Counted from the stretch's first letter, positions 49,417-60,128 are shown. The stretch is DNA of 64,000 nucleotides from Methylobacterium sp. PvR107 (GCF_017833295.1 NZ_JAFIBW010000001.1:1612001-1676000), one strand, 5' to 3'. Notes: generated by a model not told the origin, from the sequence alone. A program made the numbers and translations.

Positions 49417-49438
49417 CCCGCTGCGGCGGGCCTTTTTT
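49417..49438 (+). terminator. Intrinsic terminator directly before an LpxC-like gene start
   Basis: CCCGC (49417-49421) and GCGGG (49426-49430) form a short GC stem with loop TGCG, followed by CC and six T, ending at the base before the ATG at 49439. A weaker stem lies just upstream (49399-49416, TCAGGGC and GCCTGA). It would stop transcription entering from 49195-49408, an otherwise gene-free leader. Confidence 0.65.
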
Positions 49439-50353
49439 ATGCACCGAGACGTTAAAGTTGAGCACACGGACCGCGACCCGGTCGACACGACGGCGCCGCG
49501 CCTGCAGGCCACGCTGGCCGCTCCGTTCGAGCGCTCCGGTTGCAGCCTGCATTCCGGTCGGCACGCGACCGTACGCGTCAGCCCGGCGCCGGCAGACCAC
49601 GGCATCGTGTTCCGACGCCGCCTGAAGGATGGGCGAGTCGTGGAGGTGCCGGCGCAATGGCAATTCCGCGAGTCCCAGCCGCTCTCCTCGGCGCTCCGGC
49701 GCGACGGCGTTCTGGTCCGGACGATCGAGCATCTGATGGCTGCGCTGAGCGCGCTGCGCATCGATAACGTCATCGCCGAAATCGATGCGGACGAACTGCC
49801 GATCTTCGACGGCAGCGCCGCACCGTGGTGCGAAGCGATCCGGGCCGCGCGACGGAGCGAGCAGGGACGACCGTGCCGGGTGATCCGGGTCCAGCGTGCC
49901 GTTGCGGTGGAACACGGCGAGCGTCGCCTGGAGGTCAGGCCCGGTGCCGGCCTTCACGTGACCGGCCACATCGCGCTGGCGCATTTCGGATCGATCGACT
50001 GGTCGGGTGCCATCACGCCGGACAGCTTCGAGCGCGAGATCGCACCCGCGCGCAGCTTCGGCCGATACGTCCGGGCCATGGCCGGGCGGGCCTACGGCTA
50101 CATGATGCAGAACGACTTTCTGCAGGGCGTATCGCCCCGTTCGGCGGCGCTGCTGGTGCGCGGCCGGGTGCTCGGTGGGATGCGCATGCCGGGAGAGCCG
50201 GTCCGACATCGCATTCTGGATCTCATCGGCGATCTCGCCCTGGCGGGTCATCCGATCGAGGGACGGATCACCGCGTTTCATACGGGGCATGAGCTGAACC
50301 ATGCCCTGGTCGCGGCCTTAATGCGCGACACCACGGCCTGGGTTCTGGGCTGA
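49439..50353 (+). CDS. LpxC-like UDP-3-O-acyl-N-acetylglucosamine deacetylase (paralogue)
   Basis: A 304-residue zinc deacetylase of the LpxC family (lipid A pathway). The full catalytic set is present: RTIEHLMAALSALRIDN (zinc His), EIDADELPIFDGSAAPW, VRHRILDLIGDLALAGHPIE (zinc His and Asp) and ITAFHTGHELNHALV (last zinc His). ATG 49439 follows a terminator directly; ATG 49409 would include that stem in the coding region. The main lpxC normally lies beside ftsZ, and none of those division genes is here, so this is probably a second copy. It is closely followed by a convergent HD-GYP gene. Confidence 0.85.
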   Translation: MHRDVKVEHTDRDPVDTTAPRLQATLAAPFERSGCSLHSGRHATVRVSPAPADHGIVFRRRLKDGRVVEVPAQWQFRESQPLSSALRRDGVLVRTIEHLMAALSALRIDNVIAEIDADELPIFDGSAAPWCEAIRAARRSEQGRPCRVIRVQRAVAVEHGERRLEVRPGAGLHVTGHIALAHFGSIDWSGAITPDSFEREIAPARSFGRYVRAMAGRAYGYMMQNDFLQGVSPRSAALLVRGRVLGGMRMPGEPVRHRILDLIGDLALAGHPIEGRITAFHTGHELNHALVAALMRDTTAWVLG

Positions 50354-50377
50354 CCGTCCCAACAGATCGGCGCGCTC

Positions 50378-51487
50378 TCAGGCCGTGGCGCGAACGGGCG
50401 TCTCGCAGGCAACGGCGACAGGGCTGAAGGCGCGCACGAGGTCGGTGTCGAGTTTAGGGCCCATGCGCTCCAGGATCGCATAGGCCTCGTGCACGGATTT
50501 TGGTGCCTTGTAGGGGCGCGCCTCGATGAGCGCCGCGAAGATGTCGCAGATCGTGATCAGCCGCACCAGATCGGGAATGTCCCGACCGCGGAGGCCGTCG
50601 GGGTAACCCGAGCCGTCGAGATACTCGTGGTGGGAGCGGACGACCGACAGGGTCAGGGGGTCGTAATTTCCATCCAGGAGCATGCCGTGGCCGAGCACCG
50701 GGTGTCGGTCCATCTCCAGCCGTTCCTCGAGCGTCAGGGGCGCCGGCTTGTTCAGGATCGCCAGGGGGATCTTGGCCTTGCCGATGTCGTGCAGCAGCGC
50801 ACCCTTCACCAGATGACGTGAATCGGACTCCTTGAGGCCCAGCGTCCCCGCAAAGGCGGCGGCGAGGCCGGCGACGCTCAGGCAGTGCCGATGCGTCACG
50901 TCGTCGAAGCTCGCGACCACCCTGAGCCAGTCGCGGATCTTGGACTCGCGGACCGCCCGGTTCACCAGGGCGGCGCCGGTATCCACGATGGCGGGCGCCG
51001 GCGCGCGATCGGCGCGGAACATGAGGGCGAACGCATCCCGGGCTTCGCCGGCCTGGGATCGCAACGTGCCTACCGGCGCTGGCGCTCGGGCGTTGGTCAA
51101 TGTCGCAACCGCGTTCATCAGCATCGCGCTCGCCACGGAGGCCGGCAGGATCCGGGTCGCACCGAGAGCGGTCGCCTGAATCTCACCGCGACCGAGATTG
51201 CCGTGGATTAGGGCCAGAAAGGGTGTCGCTGGACCGCGCACGGTCGCGAGCGCCTGACGCAGGCGCCGCACGGATTCCGACGTCAGCGCGCTCACGTCGC
51301 TGATGATCAGGTCCGCACCCGCGGGAGGCGCAGCTTCGCCGTAAAGGTCGTGAAGCGTTGTGTGTCCGTCCGCACCGAGGTTGCGCGCAAGACGCTCGGC
51401 GCGGCCCAGATCGTCGGTCAGGATCAGTGTCCGTCCCAAGACTTCGCTCCCGCCATACGCTCCGACCCGAGCGTAAGAATTGCGCAC
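50378..51487 (-). CDS. HD-GYP domain protein (putative cyclic-di-GMP phosphodiesterase)
   Basis: A 369-residue protein. Residues 1-125 look like a degenerate receiver domain (GRTLILTDDLGRAERLARNL, ADLIISDVSALTSES) with an aspartate at the phosphorylation position but no clear lysine. The rest is an HD-GYP domain: THRHCLSVAGLAAAFAGTLG, LLHDIGKAKIPLAILNKPA and the diagnostic SHHEYLDGSGYPDGLRGRDI, then VRLITICDIFAALIEARPYK. HD-GYP enzymes hydrolyse cyclic di-GMP. It is soluble. It is monocistronic and convergent with the LpxC-like gene. Confidence 0.88.
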   Translation of the reverse strand: MRNSYARVGAYGGSEVLGRTLILTDDLGRAERLARNLGADGHTTLHDLYGEAAPPAGADLIISDVSALTSESVRRLRQALATVRGPATPFLALIHGNLGRGEIQATALGATRILPASVASAMLMNAVATLTNARAPAPVGTLRSQAGEARDAFALMFRADRAPAPAIVDTGAALVNRAVRESKIRDWLRVVASFDDVTHRHCLSVAGLAAAFAGTLGLKESDSRHLVKGALLHDIGKAKIPLAILNKPAPLTLEERLEMDRHPVLGHGMLLDGNYDPLTLSVVRSHHEYLDGSGYPDGLRGRDIPDLVRLITICDIFAALIEARPYKAPKSVHEAYAILERMGPKLDTDLVRAFSPVAVACETPVRATA

Positions 51488-51764
51488 CCCACGGCCCGCC
51501 AGCGCACGACGGTTCGCGATGCGATGATCTCAGCCGCATGTCTGCAACCAGACGAAAGGAACGATCAGTTCCGCTCGATCACTGTTGCACTGTCCAACAT
51601 TCGCTTCCGGATCGATGCCATTCCGTTAAGATCGGAGCCGAACCTAGGCTTTTCCCGTGCCGTGCGCAGGCGTGATGACCACCCAATGCTTGCGGCGCGC
51701 GAAGCGTCGGCACGCCGCGTAAGCAGCGCTTGCCTCGCCGCGCCTGGACGGCCAGAAGGCCGCC

Positions 51765-53630
51765 ATGCTGCGCGTCAACGACCTCTCCTATCGCATCGGC
51801 GACCGCCTGATCCTCGACGCCGCGACGTTCGCGATCCCGGAGGGCGCCCGCGTCGGTCTCGTGGGGCGCAATGGCGCCGGCAAGACGACGCTGTTCAAGG
51901 CCATCCTGGGCGATCTGCCGGTGGATGCGAAATCCGTCGCGCTGCCCAAGGGCATGCGGATCGGCGCCGTCGCGCAGGAGGCCCCCGCCGGCCCCGAGAC
52001 CCTGCACGCCGTCGTGCTCGCGGCCGACACGGAGCGCGCCCGGCTCATGGAAGAGGCGGAGCACGCTGACGGGTTGCGCCGCGCCGAGATCGAGACCCGC
52101 CTCGTGGATATCGGCGCGCATTCGGCGCCGGCGCGCGCCGCCGCGATCCTGCATGGGCTGGGGTTCGACGCAGCCGCCCAGGCAAGGCCCTGCTCCGACT
52201 TCTCAGGCGGCTGGCGGATGCGAGTGGCACTCGCCGCGGTCCTCTTCTCGGAGCCGGACCTGCTGCTGCTCGATGAGCCGACCAACTACCTCGACATCGA
52301 GGGCACCCTCTGGCTCTACGATTATCTGGAGCGCTATCCGCGCACCGCGATCATCATCAGCCACGACCGCGATCTCCTCGATACCAGCGTCGATCACATC
52401 CTGCATCTCGACCGGGGAAAGCTGACGATCTACCGCGGCGGCTACACGAGCTTTGCCAAGCAGCTGTCCGAGAAGCGGGTTCTCCAAGCCAAGGCCAAGG
52501 CCAAGCAGGACGTCGAGCGGGCGCATCTCCAGAGCTTCATCGACCGGTTCAAGGCGAAGGCCACCAAGGCGCGGCAGGCGCAGTCGCGCATGAAGCGCCT
52601 CGCCAAGATGGAGCCGATCGCGGCCCTGCTCGAGGACGACGTGCCGGTGATCCACCTGCCCAGTCCGGAGAAACCGCTCTCGCCGCCGATCGTGGCCATG
52701 GACCGGGTCAAGGCCGGCTACGGCGACCGCATCGTGCTCACGGGCCTGGATCTCAGCCTCGCCCCGGACGACCGGGTGGCGCTTCTCGGCGCCAACGGCA
52801 ACGGCAAGTCGACCTTCTGCAAGCTGATCGGCGGCCGGCTCGGGCCGCTTGCCGGCGAGATGAGGCGCTCCTCCAAGATGGAGGTCGCCTACTTCGCTCA
52901 GCACCAGCTCGACGAGTTGCGCCCGGCCGAGAGCGCCTACGCGCATGTCCGGACGCTCATGCCAGACGTGCCGGAGGCCAAGGTCCGCGCCGCGACGGCC
53001 CGCCTCGGCTTCGGCGCCAACAAGTCCGATACGCCGGTTGAGAAGCTCTCGGGCGGCGAGAAGGCGCGCCTGCTCATGGGGCTCGCAGCGTTCCATGGAC
53101 CGCACCTGCTCATCCTCGACGAGCCGACCAACCACCTCGATATCGAGAGCCGTCAGGCCCTCGTCGAGGCGATCAACGACTATGAGGGCGCCGTCATTCT
53201 CGTCTCCCACGACCGCTTCCTGGTCGAGGCCTGCGCCGACCGGCTGTGGCTGGTCGCGGATGGCACGGTGAAGACCTTCGACGGCGACATGGACGATTAC
53301 CGCCGGTTCGTGCTGTCCGGCCCGGAGCGGGAGTCGGAGCGCGAACCCGAAACGTCCGGCGGCCAGAAAGCCGAGGCGCGCCGCGCCGGCGTCGAGCGCC
53401 GCGCGGCCCTGGCGCCCCTGCGCAAGCGCCTGGAGGCGATCGAGGCGCGCATGGCGAAACTGACCGCCGCGATCGAGAAGATCGACGCGGCGCTGGAGGA
53501 TGGCTCCGCCTTCCGGGAGAACGCCGCCAAGGCCGGCGAGATCGCCAAGATGCGGTCGGACGCCGCCAGCGCGCTCGCGGCCGCCGAGGAGGAATGGCTC
53601 ACAGTCAGTGCCGAGATCGAGGCGGCCTGA
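51765..53630 (+). CDS. ABC-F family ATPase (YheS/Uup-like)
   Basis: A 621-residue soluble protein with two ATPase domains. Walker A motifs are VGRNGAGKTTLFKAILG (near residue 34) and LGANGNGKSTFCKLIGG (near 346), and signatures DFSGGWRMRVALA and KLSGGEKARLLMGLA. Between them is a helical linker (DRFKAKATKARQAQSRMKRL), the ABC-F P-site tRNA interaction motif region. The C-terminus adds a coiled coil (RKRLEAIEARMAKLTAAIEK). There are no membrane segments. Such proteins act on ribosomes, relieving stalls or translational stress. It begins after a 277-base gap in which I see no other gene. Confidence 0.92.
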   Translation: MLRVNDLSYRIGDRLILDAATFAIPEGARVGLVGRNGAGKTTLFKAILGDLPVDAKSVALPKGMRIGAVAQEAPAGPETLHAVVLAADTERARLMEEAEHADGLRRAEIETRLVDIGAHSAPARAAAILHGLGFDAAAQARPCSDFSGGWRMRVALAAVLFSEPDLLLLDEPTNYLDIEGTLWLYDYLERYPRTAIIISHDRDLLDTSVDHILHLDRGKLTIYRGGYTSFAKQLSEKRVLQAKAKAKQDVERAHLQSFIDRFKAKATKARQAQSRMKRLAKMEPIAALLEDDVPVIHLPSPEKPLSPPIVAMDRVKAGYGDRIVLTGLDLSLAPDDRVALLGANGNGKSTFCKLIGGRLGPLAGEMRRSSKMEVAYFAQHQLDELRPAESAYAHVRTLMPDVPEAKVRAATARLGFGANKSDTPVEKLSGGEKARLLMGLAAFHGPHLLILDEPTNHLDIESRQALVEAINDYEGAVILVSHDRFLVEACADRLWLVADGTVKTFDGDMDDYRRFVLSGPERESEREPETSGGQKAEARRAGVERRAALAPLRKRLEAIEARMAKLTAAIEKIDAALEDGSAFRENAAKAGEIAKMRSDAASALAAAEEEWLTVSAEIEAA

Positions 53631-53673
53631 CGCACAGACGTCCTCGCGCATGCAGCGACGACGCGGCGCGGCC

Positions 53674-55062
<1,389 letters not shown>

Positions 55063-55070
55063 GTATCCTT

Positions 55071-55925
55071 ATGCCCACCCTCCTGGATATCGACCTTCTG
55101 CGCAGCTTCGCGGTCGTGGCGGAAACGGGCGCCCTCAGTCGGGCCGCGGAGCGGGTCGGCCGCAGCCAGGCTGCCCTGAGCATGCAGATGAAGCGCCTCG
55201 AGGCGCTGGTCGATCAGCCGCTTCTGACACGAACCGGACGCGGCGTGCTGCTGACCGTGCAGGGTGAGCGCCTTCTGGTCCATGCGCGCCGGATCCTGGT
55301 CTCGCACGATGACGCCGTGGCCGAATTGTCGGGCCGGAGCCTCATCGGAAGCCTGCGTTTCGGATGCCCGGACGATTACGCGCAGGCCTTCCTGCCGGCG
55401 CTCCTGCGCGGCTTCGCGCAACATCATCCGGCTGCCGCGATCGAGGTGGTCTGCGCCGCGACGCCGCGTCTCGTCGAGCGCCAGGACCGAGGCGGTCTCG
55501 ACCTTGCGCTGATCTCGATGCCCCTCGGTGCCGACCGGGAAATCCTCAGACGCGAGGAACTCGTCTGGGTCGCCGCACGGGACGGTCCGTCGCATTGGCC
55601 GGACCCATTGCCGCTTGCGCTCGGCGACCCCGACACGCTCGATCATCAGGCGGCCCTTGCGGCCCTCGGCCGTGTTCGGCAAGCCTACCGGCTCGCTTAC
55701 GCAAGCGGCAGTCTTTCCGGCCTCCTCGCCGTGGCCCGGTCCGGTCAGGCCGTCGCCGTGCTGACCCGCGCCGCGGTGCCGCCTGACCTGCGCATCCAGT
55801 CCCGCGCGAGCGGATTGCCGAGCTTGCCCGCGATCGGCCTCACGATCCGCCTGGACGCGCGGCGTGCCTCGCCTCTGACGCGAGCCTTCGCCGCGCATCT
55901 CAGGGCCATCCTGCCCGTGCTCTGA
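55071..55925 (+). CDS. dgdR: LysR-family regulator of dialkylglycine decarboxylase
   Basis: A 284-residue LysR protein. The helix-turn-helix is DIDLLRSFAVVAETGALSRA and AERVGRSQAALSMQMKRLEA. The effector domain starts at GSLRFGCPDDYAQAFLPALL. It is divergent from dgdA with two dyads between, matching the known dgdR locus. By analogy it would repress dgdA until a dialkylglycine is present. Length is slightly short for LysR, mostly at the C-terminus, but no break is visible. Confidence 0.85.
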   Translation: MPTLLDIDLLRSFAVVAETGALSRAAERVGRSQAALSMQMKRLEALVDQPLLTRTGRGVLLTVQGERLLVHARRILVSHDDAVAELSGRSLIGSLRFGCPDDYAQAFLPALLRGFAQHHPAAAIEVVCAATPRLVERQDRGGLDLALISMPLGADREILRREELVWVAARDGPSHWPDPLPLALGDPDTLDHQAALAALGRVRQAYRLAYASGSLSGLLAVARSGQAVAVLTRAAVPPDLRIQSRASGLPSLPAIGLTIRLDARRASPLTRAFAAHLRAILPVL

Positions 55926-56034
55926 ACAGACCAAACCCACCCCAGCCGGAAGGCAGGATCTTGCGCGAGAAAGCGGGCGGCGGGTCCGGCATCAGGCCAT
56001 CGCGAACACACGATGCCGGATCGCGGAACCGGGC

Positions 56035-56715
56035 TTATTTCTGGTCGGTATCCAGTGGCCAGAACAGTATAATGTCATCGTTATCGACATTGATCCAGTT
56101 GATGTGCGTCTCAGGATGATTCTCGCTGAAAATCTTGAAATGCACGTCGTTGCAGAGCAGATAGATATCCTTCTCAAGCCCATTGAAGCCGCCATCGGCG
56201 GCAATCTTGCTGAGGGCGGTCTTGAAATCGGCATCCGCAAGCTGCTGGCCGCGGAATTTCCGCCCTGCGATGTTCGGGAATGCGGCGCTCCAGGCCGCCA
56301 TCACGCGCGGATTGTCGTATCGAACGAACGTGTCCACCCCGACCTTTCGGAACTGCGTATGGTCGAGCCGCACGTCCTCGCTCCAGTTCCGGTTTGCGGC
56401 GGCGGTCGTTTTCGTCGTTTCCGGCGACACGACGGGCGTCGTTGCCACCGCACTCGCCATCACAGAACCGGTGACCTGCGGTCCACGACCAAACCGGACA
56501 TCGAAATCGGCCGCCGCGACCGCCGGCGTTTTCGCCTCGACCAGCGACAGCACGGCTCCGGCAACCTCGGGCGACAGCGTGAGGATCGACCGAGGATCGA
56601 GGGCGACGGGCACACTCGGATTGACCTCTTTGGTGAGGGGCAGCGCGGCGTGCTCGAAATGCGGTGTTTTCAGTGCGGTCCCGGAAAGCGCAGCCGCCGG
56701 AAATAAGTGATCCAT
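56035..56715 (-). CDS. Orphan hypothetical protein (226 aa)
   Basis: A 226-residue protein of no family I recognise. I start at ATG 56715 because GGAG lies 8 bases upstream; an ATG at 56733 would add six residues. There is no signal or membrane segment. The C-terminal half looks folded (VRLDHTQFRKVGVDTFVRYD, FPNIAGRKFRGQQLADADFK, NDVHFKIFSENHPETHINWI), rich in Asp, Asn and aromatic residues. It uses a TAA stop and AT-richer codons than its neighbours, suggesting recent acquisition. It stands alone between dgdR and an AT-richer gap. Confidence 0.65.
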   Translation of the reverse strand: MDHLFPAAALSGTALKTPHFEHAALPLTKEVNPSVPVALDPRSILTLSPEVAGAVLSLVEAKTPAVAAADFDVRFGRGPQVTGSVMASAVATTPVVSPETTKTTAAANRNWSEDVRLDHTQFRKVGVDTFVRYDNPRVMAAWSAAFPNIAGRKFRGQQLADADFKTALSKIAADGGFNGLEKDIYLLCNDVHFKIFSENHPETHINWINVDNDDIILFWPLDTDQK

Positions 56716-57356
56716 CTCAGAGTCTCCAGCCATTGGAGCCGATGCGAAACCCGATGCCCTCGCCACGACGCAAGCCGCAATCCTTCAAAATATAACCCCC
56801 TGGTCGATACAGATCTCATCTTGGGTCATGTGCATTTTGGCGCGATACAGCTGGCTGGCCAGGTATATTTTCGAAAATTTAGCACGCGCGATCAATAGTG
56901 TGCCTGTTATGATCCAAAGCCGGTCTCGCGTGTCAGTTCTGTAAGGTCCGATCACCGTGCACGCCGTTTCGAGCGCAGACTCGAAGTAACGTGAAAGCGC
57001 ACTGGCCCGGCCAAGAAAATGCGGGTCCGTGCGGGCGGACACACGTCATTATTCTGATTGCGAAGGGAAAAGAGCGACGGACGCCTCGAACGTAGGACAA
57101 CCAACGGCCATCATGCCCGCGGCTGCTCCGTGTTTGAGCTTCATGCTCTATGGACTCAACAATGCATATCCAAGCACAGATCGTCAACAGGGAGGCTCAG
57201 TGTATCAACTAATCTTTCAGGATACGCAAAATATCGGGACGTTCAGGCATTAACTTCTCGTCACGTTCGAACACGCCGTCTCCACCAATCTGTCATTCGG
57301 CATGGATCGGCAGATGCTAATCTTGCCGACCGATCATCCTCAGCACGCGAAGCCGT
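56716..57356. other. AT-richer intergenic stretch, no convincing gene
   Basis: About 640 bases of clearly lower GC than the rest. Short open frames exist on both strands (for example 56785-57042 minus, 85 codons), but none has a good ribosome-binding site or family features. One plus-strand frame near 57260-57350 reads like degraded coding sequence. It probably marks the edge of a transferred or decaying segment together with the neighbouring pseudogene. Confidence 0.5.
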
Positions 57357-57779
57357 TCATATCCAAGACGGTCGAGCGGCTGGGGCGCGTCCCTGCCCGA
57401 GACCGAGGACTAGCAGGCAGCCGGCTCCCGAAAGCACGACCGGCGGCAGGAGCCCGAGCGGGTAGCTCCCCCAGCCCTTGGTGATCATGATTTGGGCCTT
57501 CGAGATTCGGGCGGCGAACCGTTCCACGGCGAGGTTGCTCGGGACCTCGCACAGGGCATAGGTCACGTAGAGCAGGAGGCCGACGAGCCCGCGTTGCGCG
57601 GCCGACAGGCCGATATCGTGGTTCATCGGCAACGCCGCGAAGCCGGCATTCACCTGTTCGACGAAGATCACGAAGTAGGCGACAATCAGGAACGACAGGA
57701 TGCGCGCGGTGATCCTGCGCAGCGTCGCCCGCTCGATCTCGGTGATCGCGGCCGGCATTGCCGTCGAAGTCACGCCCAT
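57357..57779 (-). pseudogene. MFS transporter remnant with a large internal deletion
   Basis: The 140-codon frame begins MGVTSTAMPAAITEIERATL and continues as a normal MFS (phthalate/4-hydroxyphenylacetate-type) N-terminus: FLIVAYFVIFVEQVNAGFAA, then EVPSNLAVERFAARISKAQI. After MITKGWG it jumps to a sequence like the last helix of such carriers (SYPLGLLPPVVLSGAGCLLV), at about 57475. Full family members are about 430-450 residues, so some 300 residues are missing. The remnant keeps its frame, but transport function is not expected. Confidence 0.65.
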
Positions 57780-57934
57780 CCTGCACGTTTGATCTCTTCG
57801 GCGTGAAGGGCTTGCGGGATGCAAGGCGGACACCGCCACCAAAAGCGGTTTCTATCGGTCATCGGGCCGCGATTTCCGCATAGGCTCGGCCGGTCCCGTT
57901 TGCCCGTCGCCCGCGGACATGCGAGAGAAGCGGC

Positions 57935-58999
57935 ATGTTGACCGTCGATAGCCTTTGGCGCGCGCGGCACCGGCTCGCGCAGTTCGGGAAGAAGCGGACC
58001 GGCTCCCCGCGCATCCTCGTGATCGGCGTGTGCCAGGCCGGGTCCATCGCGAAGGCTATGCGCTACCTTCTGCCGAACGCGCAGGTGGATTTCGTCTCGG
58101 CGTTCTCGGCCGCCCGCCGCTTTCCGCGCCTCGCCGACCTGATGGCGCACGCGGACGGGTATGACCACGTCTTCTCCAGCATCTACCTGCCCCGCTTCAA
58201 GGGTGGCGGCACGATCGACACGCTGCGGACGCATCCGAAGGTCCGGCTGATACCGACCATCGTGTTCAGCGCCTATCATCCGGATCTGGTCCATGTCGGC
58301 GTGCAGGATCACGTAACCCTGAACGGCTTGATCTCCGGGCCGATGGGCCACTCGCATTCGGCCATCACGCTGTTCGCCTACCTGTCCGGCTTCTCGCAGG
58401 CCCAGGCGCTCCGGCTCTTCGCCGAGCCGGTCTTCGAGCGCCTCGGCTATTACGACCTCTGGGACGAGTCGGTGTCCTATCTGCGCAGCCTGGGCGTGCA
58501 GGCGGGTTACGACCTCGACACGCATCTCACGCGCTGGGCGCGGCGCGGCTGCTTCATGCATTCGATCAACCACACGAAGCTCTACGTCGTCGCCGACCTC
58601 GCCCGCGGCCTGCTGACGAAAGCCGGGATCTCGTTCGAGGAATGCGATCTCGACGCCTTCCTGCCCGACGATCTTGGCGGCCAGGGCAGCTGGCCAGTCT
58701 ATCCCGAGATCGCGCAGCACTTCGGCATTCCCGGCAGCGCCCTGTTCTTCAAGGCGGAGACGCGCCGGTCCGGCCCGGCCCGCACCATGAGCCGGGCCGA
58801 GTTCGTGGCGGCCTCGTTCGCGAATTACGAACGCCGCGAGCGCAGCCTGCTGATCTCTCAGCGTGTCCAGGGCTGGCGCAACGATCCGCCGACCGTCGAG
58901 TTCATGCGCGACGCGGCGGGCCGCAGCGATGCCGCCACCCGCGCCGCGGCCCGTGTCCCGGCCGTGAACGCCGGAAGCTTCGCCGGCCACGCTTCCTAG
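57935..58999 (+). CDS. WcbI-like polysaccharide-associated protein (tentative)
   Basis: A 354-residue protein. The segment RILVIGVCQAGSIAKAMRYL near residue 26 resembles the Gly-x-Cys-Gln motif that opens WcbI-type capsule proteins, and the middle has TIVFSAYHPDLVHVG and GHSHSAITLFAYLSGFSQAQ. Later comes RRGCFMHSINHTKLYVVADL and WPVYPEIAQHFGIPGSALFF. There is no signal peptide or membrane helix. WcbI relatives are thought to modify capsular or surface glycans. My family assignment rests on one motif. It lies 94 bases before a hydrolase gene. Confidence 0.6.
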   Translation: MLTVDSLWRARHRLAQFGKKRTGSPRILVIGVCQAGSIAKAMRYLLPNAQVDFVSAFSAARRFPRLADLMAHADGYDHVFSSIYLPRFKGGGTIDTLRTHPKVRLIPTIVFSAYHPDLVHVGVQDHVTLNGLISGPMGHSHSAITLFAYLSGFSQAQALRLFAEPVFERLGYYDLWDESVSYLRSLGVQAGYDLDTHLTRWARRGCFMHSINHTKLYVVADLARGLLTKAGISFEECDLDAFLPDDLGGQGSWPVYPEIAQHFGIPGSALFFKAETRRSGPARTMSRAEFVAASFANYERRERSLLISQRVQGWRNDPPTVEFMRDAAGRSDAATRAAARVPAVNAGSFAGHAS

Positions 59000-59093
59000 A
59001 TCGGCGAACGTTCGGGTTCAGGCCGGGCACTTCCCTGCCTCTTCGGCGTTGTCGCGCACCGCTTGAGCGCGCGGGATCGAGGCGAGGTGCCCC

Positions 59094-60128
59094 ATGAGCC
59101 TGCAGTCCCGGGACCAGAATCGTGCGGGCCGTTTCGCGGCCGCAGCGGGCCTGACCCTCCTCGGCACGGCCGCCGGCCTCGTCGCCTGGAGCCGTCTGCG
59201 GGTGGACCGGCACATGCCGCTGCCGCCCGCCCTGCCCGGCCGGCACGAGCGGATCATGAGCCGGCGCGCCGGGGGTCTCTCGCTGTACAGCGTCGCGGAG
59301 GCGGAGGGCGTGCCGCTCCTGCTGATCCACTCGATCAATGCGGCGGCCAACGCCTACGAGGTGCGTCCGCTCTATCTCCACTGCCGGAGCCGCCGCCCGG
59401 TCTACGCCCTCGACCTGCCGGGTTTCGGCTTCTCCGAACGGTCCCGGCGCCGCTACACGCCGCGCCTGATGGTCGAGGCCATCCATGCGGCGGTGGACGA
59501 GATCCGGCAACGCCACGGCGGTTGTGCGATCGATGCCCTGGCCCTGTCGCTCTCCGCTTCCTTCCTGGCACGCGCCAGCCTGGAGCGCTCCGACGCCTAC
59601 CGCAGCCTCGCCCTGATCAGCCCGACGGGCTTCGATGCGCGACTCTCGGGCGAGGGTCCGCCGGACGGACATCGCGGGCGTGACTGGCTGCGCGATGCCC
59701 TCGACCGGCCACCCTTCGGCCGGCCGTTGTTCGATGCCCTGATCACGCGGCCGAGCATGCGTTTCTTCCTCCAGAAGACCTTCGGCTCGCCTGACATCGA
59801 CGAGGACCTGCTCGACTACGATTATGCCTCCGCGCATCAGCCGGGCGCGGAGCACGCGCCGTGGTGCTTCATCGCCGGACACCTGTTTCCCACCGACGCG
59901 ACCCGCCTCTACGAGCAACTGCGCCTGCCGGTCTGGATGGTCTACGGCGTGCGCGGCGATTTCGTCGATTACCGGCTGGTACCCCGCGTCGCCGACCGGC
60001 CGAACTGGCGCGTCGAGACCCTGCCGACCGGCGCCTTCCCCCATTTCGAGCAGCCGGACGCGGTCACGGCGGGCTTTGACGCGTTCCTGGCGGAGCTCGG
60101 CGCGGCGCGCTTCAGTCAACCCGGCTGA
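59094..60128 (+). CDS. Alpha/beta hydrolase, membrane-anchored
   Basis: A 344-residue alpha/beta-fold protein with an N-terminal hydrophobic helix (FAAAAGLTLLGTAAGLVAWS), probably an anchor. The fold is shown by PLLLIHSINAAANAYEVRPL, VYALDLPGFGFSERSRRRYT and the His region AFPHFEQPDAVTAGFDAFL. The nucleophile elbow reads ALSLSASF, with serine but small residues differing from the usual GxSxG, so catalysis is probable but unproven. It precedes a GlcG-like gene by 145 bases on the same strand. Confidence 0.82.
   Translation: MSLQSRDQNRAGRFAAAAGLTLLGTAAGLVAWSRLRVDRHMPLPPALPGRHERIMSRRAGGLSLYSVAEAEGVPLLLIHSINAAANAYEVRPLYLHCRSRRPVYALDLPGFGFSERSRRRYTPRLMVEAIHAAVDEIRQRHGGCAIDALALSLSASFLARASLERSDAYRSLALISPTGFDARLSGEGPPDGHRGRDWLRDALDRPPFGRPLFDALITRPSMRFFLQKTFGSPDIDEDLLDYDYASAHQPGAEHAPWCFIAGHLFPTDATRLYEQLRLPVWMVYGVRGDFVDYRLVPRVADRPNWRVETLPTGAFPHFEQPDAVTAGFDAFLAELGAARFSQPG

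Noticed and set aside
49399..49430. Classical anti-terminator for the LpxC-like leader
   Set aside because: The weaker upstream stem ends where the terminator stem begins, so the two do not compete. Only the terminator is claimed.
53631..53673. Half of a REP-like repeat after the ABC-F gene
   Set aside because: A single arm-like stretch without a convincing partner; too short to call.
56785..57042. 85-codon minus-strand frame in the AT-richer gap
   Set aside because: No ribosome-binding site or family features, and it overlaps other equally long frames. Chance in low-GC sequence cannot be excluded.
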